DNA of 64,000 nt, from the NCBI GenBank assembly GCA_934157235.1, contig CAKPHH010000002.1:248001-312000 (forward strand), read 5' to 3'. The position numbers were made by a program, and so were the translations under genes. The notes under the pieces are model-generated. The model saw only the letters and a list, made by a program, of their open reading frames with translations, was not told the DNA's origin and searched no databases. Source of the stretch: an uncultured Bacilli bacterium (GTDB taxonomy: Bacteria > Bacillota_I > Bacilli_A > RF39 > UBA660). Below are positions 24,785 through 32,285 of this stretch, piece after piece; the stretch's first letter is position 1, and each line of letters starts with the position of its first letter.

Positions 24785-24870
24785 TAATCTTAATATTTTA
24801 ACTTAAACATATCTAAAAATATTTTTTTGTGTATGTAGTGTATTAATATTATTATTTACTATAGAATCAG

Positions 24871-24903
24871 AAAAGGATTAAAGTTTTTGACTTTAATCCT
24901 TTT
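24871..24903 (+). terminator. Terminator of the adhesin operon
   Basis: 13-bp stem AAAAGGATTAAAG, loop TTTTTGA, CTTTAATCCTTTT; it can work in either direction. Confidence 0.85.
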
Positions 24904-24972
24904 ATAATTGCTGAAAAAACGAATATTACAACAAATTTAACATTTTGTTTTTAATAAACTTTACAAAATTTA

Positions 24973-25134
24973 GATAAATATATTGAACCAACTTCTATTG
25001 ATTCATGGGGAAATGTAAAAAAGCATATTTTTGATGAACAATGTGAAAATTTAAAATTAATAAGTGAAATGATTGTAAATGCTATTATTGAAAAAGGAAT
25101 GGTTAATAAATGCCATGTGAAGAATAATAAATGA
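24973..25134 (+). pseudogene. Possible gene remnant without start codon
   Basis: An open stretch of about 53 codons reads DKYIEPTSIDSWGNVKKHIF and IVNAIIEKGMVNKCH, ending at TGA 25132-25134. No start codon, ribosome site or continuation is visible. Its composition is protein-like, but I recognise no family. It lies in the otherwise empty 430-nt gap between the adhesin operon and the VanY gene. Confidence 0.3.
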
Positions 25135-25213
25135 AGTGAATATGGTAGCGACTATTTGGATTTTAATCGATGGGGAATATAGGTTACTTTATCCTTATAC
25201 AAAACGCCAAGTT

Positions 25214-26158
25214 TTAATTTGCCACTTGTTCTTGAATTAAATTGGCTGCATAGTATTCTTCATAACATAGGTTATTATCGTGAATGTATTTAGCTATTTC
25301 TTTACCAACATAGCGATAATGCCATGATTCATATTCATAACCTGTCTCTGTAACTTTATCTTTGGGGAAACGTAGGATAAAACCATATTTATAGGCATTG
25401 TTTTGCATCCAAGTAAATTCTTTAGTGTTTTCAAAGTTCGTGAAATATTCTTTAGCGTTATCAATGTCAACTGCTAGGCCAGTTTGATGTTCTGAGTATC
25501 CAGGTCTCGCAGAATAGGTATCCGCACTTTCATAGCCATCTCTTTTAGCGTAATTGTTATATAAAGTGTTTTGATAAGCATAATCTCTATAACTTGACAT
25601 GGCTCTTATTGTATAATTTTCTGCTTTAGCAGCTCTAGCCATTTCTTCAAAAGCTTCTTTAGCGTAGTTTACTAATTTTAATGATTTAGAAGAGTATTCA
25701 CTACTTACTTGTTCTAGATTATTTGGAATATAACTTTCTGTTACATAATTGTATTTATTTACTAATATTTTATAAGTGTTTTGATATTTACTTTCCTTAG
25801 TGTTTGTATAATACTTGTTGTTTAAACCTATGTTTACGTTAAGTATTACTTTTTCAATAGGCATATCTTTGTTTTTATTACGATATTCTAAATAAGCAGT
25901 TTCATTTTCGTCGATGTAATACTTAATATCTCTTTTTGCTTTTTCCATTTCAGTTAATTCTTTTTCCTCTTGAGGTTTTTCTTCTTGAGGTGTTTTATTG
26001 TTTGGAACATTATCTTCAACATTTGGTTTGTTAGTAGTTTGTTTCTTATTAACTTTAGATAAACCATACGTTATACTTATTACTATTAAGATGATACAGA
26101 TAATAAATATAATTAGATTTTTACTTTTTACTTTAGTTATTTTTTTTGTTTTACTCAA
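25214..26158 (-). CDS. VanY-type D-alanyl-D-alanine carboxypeptidase
   Basis: A 314-residue membrane-anchored zinc peptidase (M15B). It has an N-terminal helix (about 15-33), a Glu/Pro/Lys-rich linker, then the catalytic domain with SEHQTGLAVDID (His224, Asp231) and ESWHYRYVG (His280), the SxHxxGxAxD and ExWH zinc/catalytic motifs. It trims terminal D-Ala from peptidoglycan stem peptides outside the cell. The start is TTG 26158 with AGGTGAT; the nearer ATG is out of frame. It is divergent from a second, penicillin-binding type carboxypeptidase gene that is interrupted, so this enzyme may supply the activity when the other is off. It is not evidence of vancomycin resistance. Confidence 0.92.
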   Translation of the reverse strand: MSKTKKITKVKSKNLIIFIICIILIVISITYGLSKVNKKQTTNKPNVEDNVPNNKTPQEEKPQEEKELTEMEKAKRDIKYYIDENETAYLEYRNKNKDMPIEKVILNVNIGLNNKYYTNTKESKYQNTYKILVNKYNYVTESYIPNNLEQVSSEYSSKSLKLVNYAKEAFEEMARAAKAENYTIRAMSSYRDYAYQNTLYNNYAKRDGYESADTYSARPGYSEHQTGLAVDIDNAKEYFTNFENTKEFTWMQNNAYKYGFILRFPKDKVTETGYEYESWHYRYVGKEIAKYIHDNNLCYEEYYAANLIQEQVAN

Positions 26159-26247
26159 TTTTCATCACCTAGTAATATAATAGCATTAAAAATTCTATTT
26201 ATGTATAATTTTGTAATACTTTACATAATAATTGATAGGAGGTAGAC

Positions 26248-26910
26248 ATGAAATTTATAAGTAAATTTATATGTGGTTTTTTAGTAACAATGATATTTTG
26301 TCAACCATTATTTGTAAAGGCTTTAGATGATAAGGAACTTATTAAAGGAGCTAAAGCGGGGATTTTAATAGAAGCTAATACGGGAAAAATTATTTTTGAA
26401 AAAAATAAAAATGAGAAAATGGCTATTGCTTCGATGACCAAGATGGTAGCACAGATTATTATTTTAGAAGAAGTTGAAAAGGGTAAAATTAAATGGAGCG
26501 ATGTCGTTACAGTTAGTAAGAATGCGGCAGATATGGGAGGGTCTCAGATATATATTAGTGAAGGTGAAAAGATTAGCATTGAGGATTTGATGAAGGGAAT
26601 ATCTATGGCATCTGGTAATGATGCGACAGTTGCGATGGCTGAAGTTATTGCAGGTAGTGAAGAAAAGTTTGTTAAACTGATGAATAAAAAGGTACAGGAG
26701 TTAGGTCTTAAAAATACATATTTTAAGAATTGCACAGGGCTTGATGAAGAAGGACATTATTCGAGTGCTTATGATATGGCTATGATTGCGAGAGATTTAG
26801 TCGTTAATCATCCCAACATATTAAGATTTTCTTCAATGTATGAAGATTATTTAAGGGAAAATACAGATAATAAATTTTGGCTTGTTAATACTAATAAAGT
26901 TGTGTGTTAA
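26248..26910 (+). pseudogene. dacF: DacF/PBP5-like D,D-carboxypeptidase, 5' part of interrupted gene
   Basis: Signal peptide (1-25), then a penicillin-binding carboxypeptidase domain: ASMTK with Ser62 and Lys65 (SxxK) and SGNDA (SxN, 122-124). The normal sequence stops after NTNK at 26896-26898; three element-derived codons and a stop follow at 26908-26910. The essential KTG motif lies 3.4 kb downstream at about 30296. This half alone should be inactive. Deleting 26897-30260 joins it in frame to 30261 onward and gives a 388-residue protein, the size of B. subtilis DacF (389). The gene is interrupted rather than decayed: both halves are otherwise intact. GGAGGTAG precedes the ATG. Confidence 0.9.
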
Positions 26911-26911
26911 C
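26889..26911 (+). other. attL junction of the element
   Basis: Chromosomal half-site TACTAAT, the core AATAAA (26893-26898), then the element half ending in GTTAAC at 26906-26911. The proposed crossover dinucleotide is AA at 26896-26897. Confidence 0.75.
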
Positions 26912-27111
26912 TATGGTTCAATGTTTTACTACTAATTGGCAATTTAGGGAACTCAACTTCCTATTTACTTCTTTAATTATGGAAAATGTGTATAATTAAA
27001 TTTGAAGAGAAGAAGAAGTAATGAAAAAGAAATATGAAAGACAAATATATGTTCTGATAAATGTTAAAATTTAGATAACAATTTCTTGTTATAAATTTAA
27101 CTATAAAAATT

Positions 27112-27147
27112 AAAGTATCTTTTTATAAAGCTTTGATACTTTTTTTG
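27112..27147 (+). terminator. Terminator inside the element, before the YfhO-like gene
   Basis: AAAGTATC and GATACTTT form the stem, followed by a T-run. It would stop transcription that enters from the interrupted dacF-like gene. The stretch 26911-27178 otherwise holds only a 17-codon ORF (27021-27074) of doubtful meaning. Confidence 0.75.
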
Positions 27148-27155
27148 CTTTTTTT

Positions 27156-27164
27156 TGATATAAT
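27156..27164 (+). promoter_or_regulatory. Extended -10 promoter of the YfhO-like gene
   Basis: TGATATAAT, exact TGn-TATAAT, 18 nt before the ATG at 27182 and 9 nt after the preceding terminator, giving a very short leader. Confidence 0.6.
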
Positions 27165-27181
27165 TTTGTTGGTGATTATTG

Positions 27182-29368
27182 ATGTATAAATTTGTAGAAA
27201 AACATAAATATGAAATACTTGCATTTTTACTTTCCTTTTTAGTGGGATGTTTAATGTTTTTACCTATTACAATTTTAGAAAAAGGCTTATTTTTTATAGG
27301 GTCTGATTTTAATTTACAACAAATGATCTTTGGAGAAGTTATGAACTATTCATTAAAAGAGGGCAGTTATTTATGGACTTGGTTTAATGATTTAGGTAGT
27401 GATTTTATTGGGACTTTTAGTTTTTATAATTTATTTAGTCCATTTAATGTTTTTACTTATTTGTTTCCAGCTAGATGGTATCCTTATTTATGTTCATTTT
27501 TAACGATAGTTAAATTTGGAGTAGGTGGTTTAACTTCATATTTATTCTTAAAAAGATATGTTAAAAATAAAAAGCTAGTGTTACTTGGGTCTTTATTGTA
27601 TTCTTTTTCGGGATTTCAATTCACAAATATGTTATTTCATTACTATGATTCTGTCGTTTTATTTCCTTTACTTTTATATGCCTTAGATAACTTGATTTAT
27701 GATAATAAAAAAGGCTATTTTGCCTTGACGGTTTCTTTGTTAGCATTTACAAATTGGTTTATGTTTATAGGAGAAGTTGTTTTTGTTGTAATTTATTATA
27801 TTGTTAAAGTTATTTGTAAGAGTTATGTCTTTGATTTGAAAAAATTCTTTAATATCTTACTAGAAGGATTACTTGGAACATTACTAGCTAGTGTTGTTTT
27901 AGTACCATCATTATTCTTTACAATTTCTAATCCTAGAATTAGTAATAGTTTTACTTTAAGTAGTTCTTTAAAATATAGTAGTTTAATTAATTATATTGAG
28001 ATTTTTAGAGCATTTTTCTTTCCATCAGAAGTTATGACACCTAGAGCTTATTTGGATACAGCTAATTATGCTAGTGTTGATTTATATTTACCTTTTGTAG
28101 GTTCTGTTTTAGCAATTTCTTACTCTATATCAAAAAAGAAAAGTTGGATTAGTATTTTGATGTTTACATGTATTTTCTTTATGCTTGTACCAATACTTAA
28201 TAGTTCATTTTTCTTGTTTACAACTAGTTATTATGCAAGATGGTTTTATATGCCGACACTTGTGTTAGCTTTACTTTCAATAAAGTGTATAGAAGAAAAT
28301 ATTAGTATTAAGTCTGGAACTATTATTTCGTTTTTAAGTTTAGGAGTTATGATTTTATCATATTTTGTATTAAAGTATAGATATCCGGAAGTGGAATATA
28401 TTCATGATATTAAATATCTTATTATGATGATTTCTTTTATGATTATTAATTTGGTTATACTTATCCTTATTTATAAATCTAAGAATAGACTTAAATATTT
28501 GTTTATTTTTACAATACTATTTGTGGGAATTTGGTCTAATTATTCAATTTATAAATATAGGTGTAATAGTTTAGAATATAATAAAAGATATTATAATTAT
28601 ATTCATAGTTATAAAGAAATAAAGTTTGATGATTTAGTTAGAACAAATTCATTTACAGGATGTTTTTCTAATCAAGGATTAATTTTTAAGAATGGAAACT
28701 TATTATCTTTTAATACTAATATGGAGGGAACAGCGTTTGAATTTTATAATAGTGTTGATTATCAGAGACTTGTTTCTACTAGTATTTTAGTAGATAGTCC
28801 TTTAAATCAATTTTTATCAGTTAAATATTTTATTTCATGTACTGATGAGGAAAAAGATGACTATAAGCTTTATAAAGATACTAAAAATTATAAGATTTAT
28901 TTAAATGATAATTATAAAGAAATGGGATTTGTATTTAATAAATATATTAGTAATAAGGAGTTTTTAGAGAAGAGTACAGAAGAGAAATATAACATTATAA
29001 ATAGTATGATTATACTTGATGATGAACAGATTACTAAATATAAAGATTATTATAATGGAGATGTTAAAGTTAATTCTAATAAATTTAAATTTATTAATAA
29101 TGGTTTTATTTCAGATATTGATGTTTCTAAAGATACTTTAGTTTTATATAGTGTTCCTTATGATAAGGGATGGAAAGCATTTAATAATGGAAGAGAAGTT
29201 GAAATAGAAAATGTTGATAATGGGATGATGGCTATTAAGATAAATAAGGGTATGAATAATGTTAAATTTACTTATTATCCTAGAGGATTAAAATTGGGAT
29301 TATGGTTATCTATCGTTTCATATATAGGATTATTAATATATTGTATTAAGAGTAAACGTTGTAGTTAG
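27182..29368 (+). CDS. YfhO-family GT-C membrane protein, cargo of the element
   Basis: A 728-residue protein with about 12-13 transmembrane helices and a C-terminal extracellular domain (about 440-700). Family features are GSDFNLQQMIFGEV in the first loop (acidic catalytic-type region), SLLYSFSGFQFTNMLFHYYD, and the late VLYSVPYDKGWKAFNNGRE that marks the YfhO C-terminal domain. YfhO proteins are implicated in lipoteichoic acid or polysaccharide glycosylation using undecaprenyl-linked sugars. The TTG at 27179 is too close to GGTGAT; ATG 27182 is the start. It lies wholly within the element that splits the dacF-like gene. Its stop is in the loop of the terminator hairpin. Confidence 0.85.
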   Translation: MYKFVEKHKYEILAFLLSFLVGCLMFLPITILEKGLFFIGSDFNLQQMIFGEVMNYSLKEGSYLWTWFNDLGSDFIGTFSFYNLFSPFNVFTYLFPARWYPYLCSFLTIVKFGVGGLTSYLFLKRYVKNKKLVLLGSLLYSFSGFQFTNMLFHYYDSVVLFPLLLYALDNLIYDNKKGYFALTVSLLAFTNWFMFIGEVVFVVIYYIVKVICKSYVFDLKKFFNILLEGLLGTLLASVVLVPSLFFTISNPRISNSFTLSSSLKYSSLINYIEIFRAFFFPSEVMTPRAYLDTANYASVDLYLPFVGSVLAISYSISKKKSWISILMFTCIFFMLVPILNSSFFLFTTSYYARWFYMPTLVLALLSIKCIEENISIKSGTIISFLSLGVMILSYFVLKYRYPEVEYIHDIKYLIMMISFMIINLVILILIYKSKNRLKYLFIFTILFVGIWSNYSIYKYRCNSLEYNKRYYNYIHSYKEIKFDDLVRTNSFTGCFSNQGLIFKNGNLLSFNTNMEGTAFEFYNSVDYQRLVSTSILVDSPLNQFLSVKYFISCTDEEKDDYKLYKDTKNYKIYLNDNYKEMGFVFNKYISNKEFLEKSTEEKYNIINSMIILDDEQITKYKDYYNGDVKVNSNKFKFINNGFISDIDVSKDTLVLYSVPYDKGWKAFNNGREVEIENVDNGMMAIKINKGMNNVKFTYYPRGLKLGLWLSIVSYIGLLIYCIKSKRCS

Positions 29369-29385
29369 ACTATGGCGTTTTTTTT
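29354..29385 (+). terminator. Terminator of the YfhO-like gene
   Basis: Stem from AAACG..GTAG to CTA..CGTTT with several G-T pairs, loop TTAGA containing part of the stop codon, then eight T. Confidence 0.75.
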
Positions 29386-29433
29386 GAATAGTTTTTGATT
29401 TTTTGAATAATATTTACAAGGTGATATATACTG

Positions 29434-30261
29434 ATGCAGACAGCTATTTATTGTAGGGTATCTACAGAGGAACAGGCTAAAGAAGGGTTTAGTATTCATG
29501 CTCAAAGAGATAAGCTTACTAAGTATGCAGAAGCTAATGATTGGTGTGTAGTTGATTATTATATTGATGATGGTATTAGTGGTAAAAATTTGGTTGATAG
29601 AAAAGAAGTATTAAGATTACTTGAAGATGTTAAGAGTGGAAAAGTGAAAAATGTACTTATTTATAAATTAGATAGACTGACAAGAAGTGTTAAAGATTTA
29701 ATTTATTTGATAGAGATATTTAATAAGTATGATTGTACTTTTAATTCACAAACAGAAAAGATTGATACTTCTAATGCAGTTGGTAGAATGTTTGTTAAAA
29801 TAATTGGTATTTTTGCAGAATTCGAAAGAGAAAATTTAGCGGAAAGAATTACTTTGGGATATGAGCAGAAGACAAGAGAGGGAAATTATACTAATTGTAA
29901 TGGGGTATTTGGGTATGATTATATTATTGGTGAAGGTAGATTAGAAGTAAATAGAGAAGAAGCTAGTTATGTGGAAAAAATATTTGAATGGTATTTAGAG
30001 GGGAATTCAATGTTGGAAATTTCAAGGAGATTAGAAAAACTAGGTGTTCCTACTAAAAGAGGTGGATTATGGAGGCAGTCAACTATTCATTCTATTCTTA
30101 CTAATCCTCTTTATATTGGTAAAGTGAGGTATAGTGTTGGAAAAAAGAATTGTTTTGAGGTTGAGAGTAAAAATATAGAACCAATAATTGATAATGAGTT
30201 GTTTTTTAAAGTTGGGAAATTGTTAGATAGAAAAAGGGAAAAGCGGTTAACGTACAAATAA
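29434..30261 (+). CDS. Serine recombinase, short (no zinc-ribbon/coiled-coil domain)
   Basis: A 275-residue site-specific recombinase. The resolvase catalytic domain (1-150) has Ser10 in AIYCRVSTEEQ, LIYKLDRLTRS (conserved Arg pair) and GRMFVKIIGIFAEFERE. The long helix and recombinase domain (about 150-255) include NGVFGYDY, VPTKRGGLW and SILTNPLYIGKVR. It ends at LDRKREKRLTYK, where large serine integrases normally continue for about 200 more residues with a zinc-ribbon and coiled-coil domain. Its stop codon lies in the attR core, so it abuts the element end. It probably integrates or excises the element in the dacF-like gene. Function without the C-terminal domain is uncertain. Shine-Dalgarno AAGGTGAT. 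Confidence 0.92.
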   Translation: MQTAIYCRVSTEEQAKEGFSIHAQRDKLTKYAEANDWCVVDYYIDDGISGKNLVDRKEVLRLLEDVKSGKVKNVLIYKLDRLTRSVKDLIYLIEIFNKYDCTFNSQTEKIDTSNAVGRMFVKIIGIFAEFERENLAERITLGYEQKTREGNYTNCNGVFGYDYIIGEGRLEVNREEASYVEKIFEWYLEGNSMLEISRRLEKLGVPTKRGGLWRQSTIHSILTNPLYIGKVRYSVGKKNCFEVESKNIEPIIDNELFFKVGKLLDRKREKRLTYK

Positions 30262-30269
30262 ACTAGTAC
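30246..30269 (+). other. attR junction of the element
   Basis: Element half beginning GTTAAC at 30246-30251, core AATAAA (30257-30262), then chromosomal half CTAGTAC. The crossover AA is at 30260-30261, within the TAA stop codon of the recombinase. Confidence 0.75.
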
Positions 30270-30778
30270 GTTTTTATGAGGGAGCAGACGGATTAAAGAC
30301 AGGACATACTGATAATGCTGGTTATTGTTTAGCCGCAACAGCTAAGAAAAATGGAATGCGTTTAATTGGAATTGTGTTAGGGGAAGAAAACAGTAAAATT
30401 AGAAATAGTGAGGCAATGACTCTTTTAGATTATGGTTTTTTAAATACAAAATTTAATTTAGTAAAGAAGAATGGTACAGTTATTAAGAAAATAAAGTTAG
30501 ATAAATCAGATAGAGAAATGGTAGATATTGTGTTAAAAAATGATTTAGGAGTTGTTGAGTTGGTTAGTGATGATAAACATAATTATAAATATGAAGTAGA
30601 GTTAGATGAAATTAATTTACCAATAAACTCTGGTAGTGTTGTTGGAAAAATAAATGTTTTAGAGAATGGTAAAGTTGTGTCAACTGGAGATTTAGTTATT
30701 AATAAAAACGCTAAAAAGCTTAGTGTTTTAGAGTTATTTTACAATTCTATTAAGAGTATTTGTAATGGTAATATATAG
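30263..30778 (+). pseudogene. dacF: DacF/PBP5-like D,D-carboxypeptidase, 3' part of interrupted gene
   Basis: Starting right after the attR core, the frame reads LVRFYEGADGLKTGHTDN with the KTG active-site motif, then ATAKKNGMRLIGIVLGEEN and the all-beta C-terminal domain to SICNGNI. It has no start codon or ribosome site of its own; the first ATG (30356) falls after the KTG motif. It is intact in every other respect and continues the 26248 half in frame once 26897-30260 is removed. The C-terminal amphipathic anchor typical of PBP5 may be the last residues. Without excision or trans-splicing no active enzyme is possible. Confidence 0.9.
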
Positions 30779-30795
30779 TATTGTTTAAGTATTTA

Positions 30796-30804
30796 TGTTA
30801 TAAT
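30796..30804 (+). promoter_or_regulatory. Extended -10 promoter of the SGNH hydrolase gene
   Basis: TGTTATAAT, exact TGn-TATAAT, 29 nt before the ATG at 30833. Confidence 0.55.
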
Positions 30805-30832
30805 TATTTGAGGATACGAGGTGCAGTTTAAA

Positions 30833-31876
30833 ATGAGTAAGAAAAAAAGAAAAAAAGAGGAAAATAAAAATATAGTTACTAATGATTTGGATTCAACAGA
30901 GGAATTAGATGTTAGTTTTATAGATACAAAGAATAATAAAAAAGATGAGATAGAGGAAGAAAATTTAGAAGAAGTAGAAGTTCAAAAGATTAGTAAGAAA
31001 AAAGATAATGATAATAATATAGTTACTAGTGATTTGGATTCGACACAGGATTTAGATGTTAGTTTTATAGATACAAAGAGTAATGATAAAAAGAAAAAGA
31101 TGGTAAGGCAGACATTAGAAAAAGGACGTAAGGAAATTGCTGAACAGAAAAATAATGATATAAGTGAAAATAATAATAATAGTTCATCTGTATTTTTAAT
31201 TATTACTTTGATTATTTGTTTTATTGGACTAATGGTTTTTATTTGGTATCATTTTCTTACGTTTGATCATAAACATACTAAAGAAATAGTTAAAGAAAAG
31301 GAAACTGTTGTTGAAAAGATAGTTGATGAGAACATTTTATTTTTAGGAGATTCTATTACTTATGCATATGATTTAGATAAGTACTTTGAAAAACATAGAG
31401 TAGTTAATTCTTCAGTACTAGGAGATAGAACTGGAGGAATTTTAGAAAATATGAAAAAGAGAGTTTATGATTATAATCCTTCTAAAGTATTTATATTAAT
31501 TGGTATTAATGATCTTATTGCGGATAAAAAGAATGATGTTGTTTCTAATATAGGGAGTATGATTAATTTAATTAAGGAAAATAGACCTTATGCTAAAATT
31601 TATTTAGAGTCTATTTATCCTATTAATAAGACAGATAATGGGAAACTTAGTGGAGCTTTAAAAGATAAAGCTGTTAGTAATGATGATGTTAAAGAAGTTA
31701 ATAGTGAATTAGTTAAACTTAGTGAAAAATTAGGTGTTACTTATATTGATGTATTTAGTAAACTTGTTTTAGAGGATGGTAATTTAAATTCAAAATATAC
31801 AGATGATGGCTTACATTTAAATTCTGTTGGCTATGATGCTGTTACTGAGGTTCTTTCTAAATACGTAGAAGATTAA
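30833..31876 (+). CDS. Membrane-anchored SGNH/GDSL hydrolase with N-terminal repeats
   Basis: A protein of 347 residues. The N-terminal 110 residues are cytoplasmic, Lys/Glu-rich, and contain two copies of a 20-odd residue repeat: NIVTNDLDSTEELDVSFIDT and NIVTSDLDSTQDLDVSFIDT. A transmembrane helix follows (about 122-142), then an extracellular SGNH esterase domain: block I ILFLGDSITYAYD, block III IGINDLIAD, block V DDGLHLNSVGYDA. Such enzymes deacetylate or esterify wall polymers and glycans. The GTG at 30821 overlaps the ribosome site ACGAGGTG, so the ATG at 30833 is the start. The repeat may bind a cytoplasmic partner. Confidence 0.85.
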   Translation: MSKKKRKKEENKNIVTNDLDSTEELDVSFIDTKNNKKDEIEEENLEEVEVQKISKKKDNDNNIVTSDLDSTQDLDVSFIDTKSNDKKKKMVRQTLEKGRKEIAEQKNNDISENNNNSSSVFLIITLIICFIGLMVFIWYHFLTFDHKHTKEIVKEKETVVEKIVDENILFLGDSITYAYDLDKYFEKHRVVNSSVLGDRTGGILENMKKRVYDYNPSKVFILIGINDLIADKKNDVVSNIGSMINLIKENRPYAKIYLESIYPINKTDNGKLSGALKDKAVSNDDVKEVNSELVKLSEKLGVTYIDVFSKLVLEDGNLNSKYTDDGLHLNSVGYDAVTEVLSKYVED

Positions 31877-31880
31877 AGAT

Positions 31881-31909
31881 AAGAAGATATTTAGGTATTT
31901 TCTTTTTCT
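31881..31909 (+). terminator. Terminator of the SGNH hydrolase gene
   Basis: AAGAAGATA, loop TTTAGG, TATTTTCTT with one G-T pair, then TTTTC. Confidence 0.7.
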
Positions 31910-31968
31910 TTGTTATTTTTCATTTCTTCTTGCATATATTTAAGTGTAGAAAGGAATGAATAATATTT

Positions 31969-32229
31969 ATGGAAACACTTAAAGTAAGTAGTAAATCTAA
32001 TCCTAATAGTGTAGCAGGGGCTCTTGCAAATGTATTTAGAGAGAAAGGAACTGTGGAAATTCAAGCAGTTGGTGCAGGTGCTTTGAATCAAGCAATTAAA
32101 GCAGTAGCAATTGCAAGAGGATTTGTAGCTCCATCAGGAAAGAATTTGGTATGTATTCCGGCTTTTCAAGATATTGCTATTGATGGAGAAGAAAGGACAG
32201 CTATTAAATTAATTATAGAGGCTAAATAG
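31969..32229 (+). CDS. spoVS: Stage V sporulation protein S
   Basis: An 86-residue protein beginning METLKVSSKSNPNSVAGALA, with IQAVGAGALNQAIKAVAIARGFVAP, nearly the invariant SpoVS sequence. SpoVS (Alba-like fold) binds nucleic acid and controls coat assembly and septation in B. subtilis. It also occurs in some non-sporulating bacteria, so alone it does not prove sporulation. AAAGGAA lies about 12 nt before the ATG. Monocistronic; its TAG stop lies in the terminator hairpin. Confidence 0.97.
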   Translation: METLKVSSKSNPNSVAGALANVFREKGTVEIQAVGAGALNQAIKAVAIARGFVAPSGKNLVCIPAFQDIAIDGEERTAIKLIIEAK

Positions 32230-32242
32230 TCTCTTTTTTTTT
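32218..32242 (+). terminator. Terminator of spoVS
   Basis: GAGGCTA and TAGTCTC around two A, one G-T pair, then nine T. The stop codon is part of the stem. Confidence 0.8.
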
Positions 32243-32285
32243 AGGTTTCTTTGTGGTAGAATTAAGATGATAGGAGGGAGATTAT

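Larger units (their letters stand above)
26897..30260 (+). mobile_element. 3,364-bp serine-recombinase element inside the dacF-like gene
   Basis: Boundaries come from a shared AATAAA core (26893-26898 and 30257-30262). The outer flanks rejoin to encode NTNKLVRFYEGADGLKTG, a normal PBP5 sequence. The inner ends rejoin to a 30-bp dyad, with left arm GTTAACGTACAA and right arm TTGTGTGTTAAC, matching at 10 of 12 positions and centred on AA of the core, as for attP. The target dyad TACTAAT/AACTAGTA is centred on the same AA, as for attB. It carries a terminator, a YfhO-family gene and the recombinase, whose stop codon is in the right core. Element and host gene are on the same strand. Precise excision is inferred, not observed. 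Confidence 0.85.

Noticed and set aside
25214..26158. Vancomycin resistance gene vanY
   Set aside because: Peptidase motifs fit, but no vanHAX, vanS or vanR genes are nearby; ordinary wall-trimming enzyme is more likely.
27021..27074. 17-codon ORF MKKKYERQIYVLINVKI within the element
   Set aside because: It has a purine-rich stretch upstream but is too short, without recognisable pattern; possibly a truncated gene start. Not supported as a gene.
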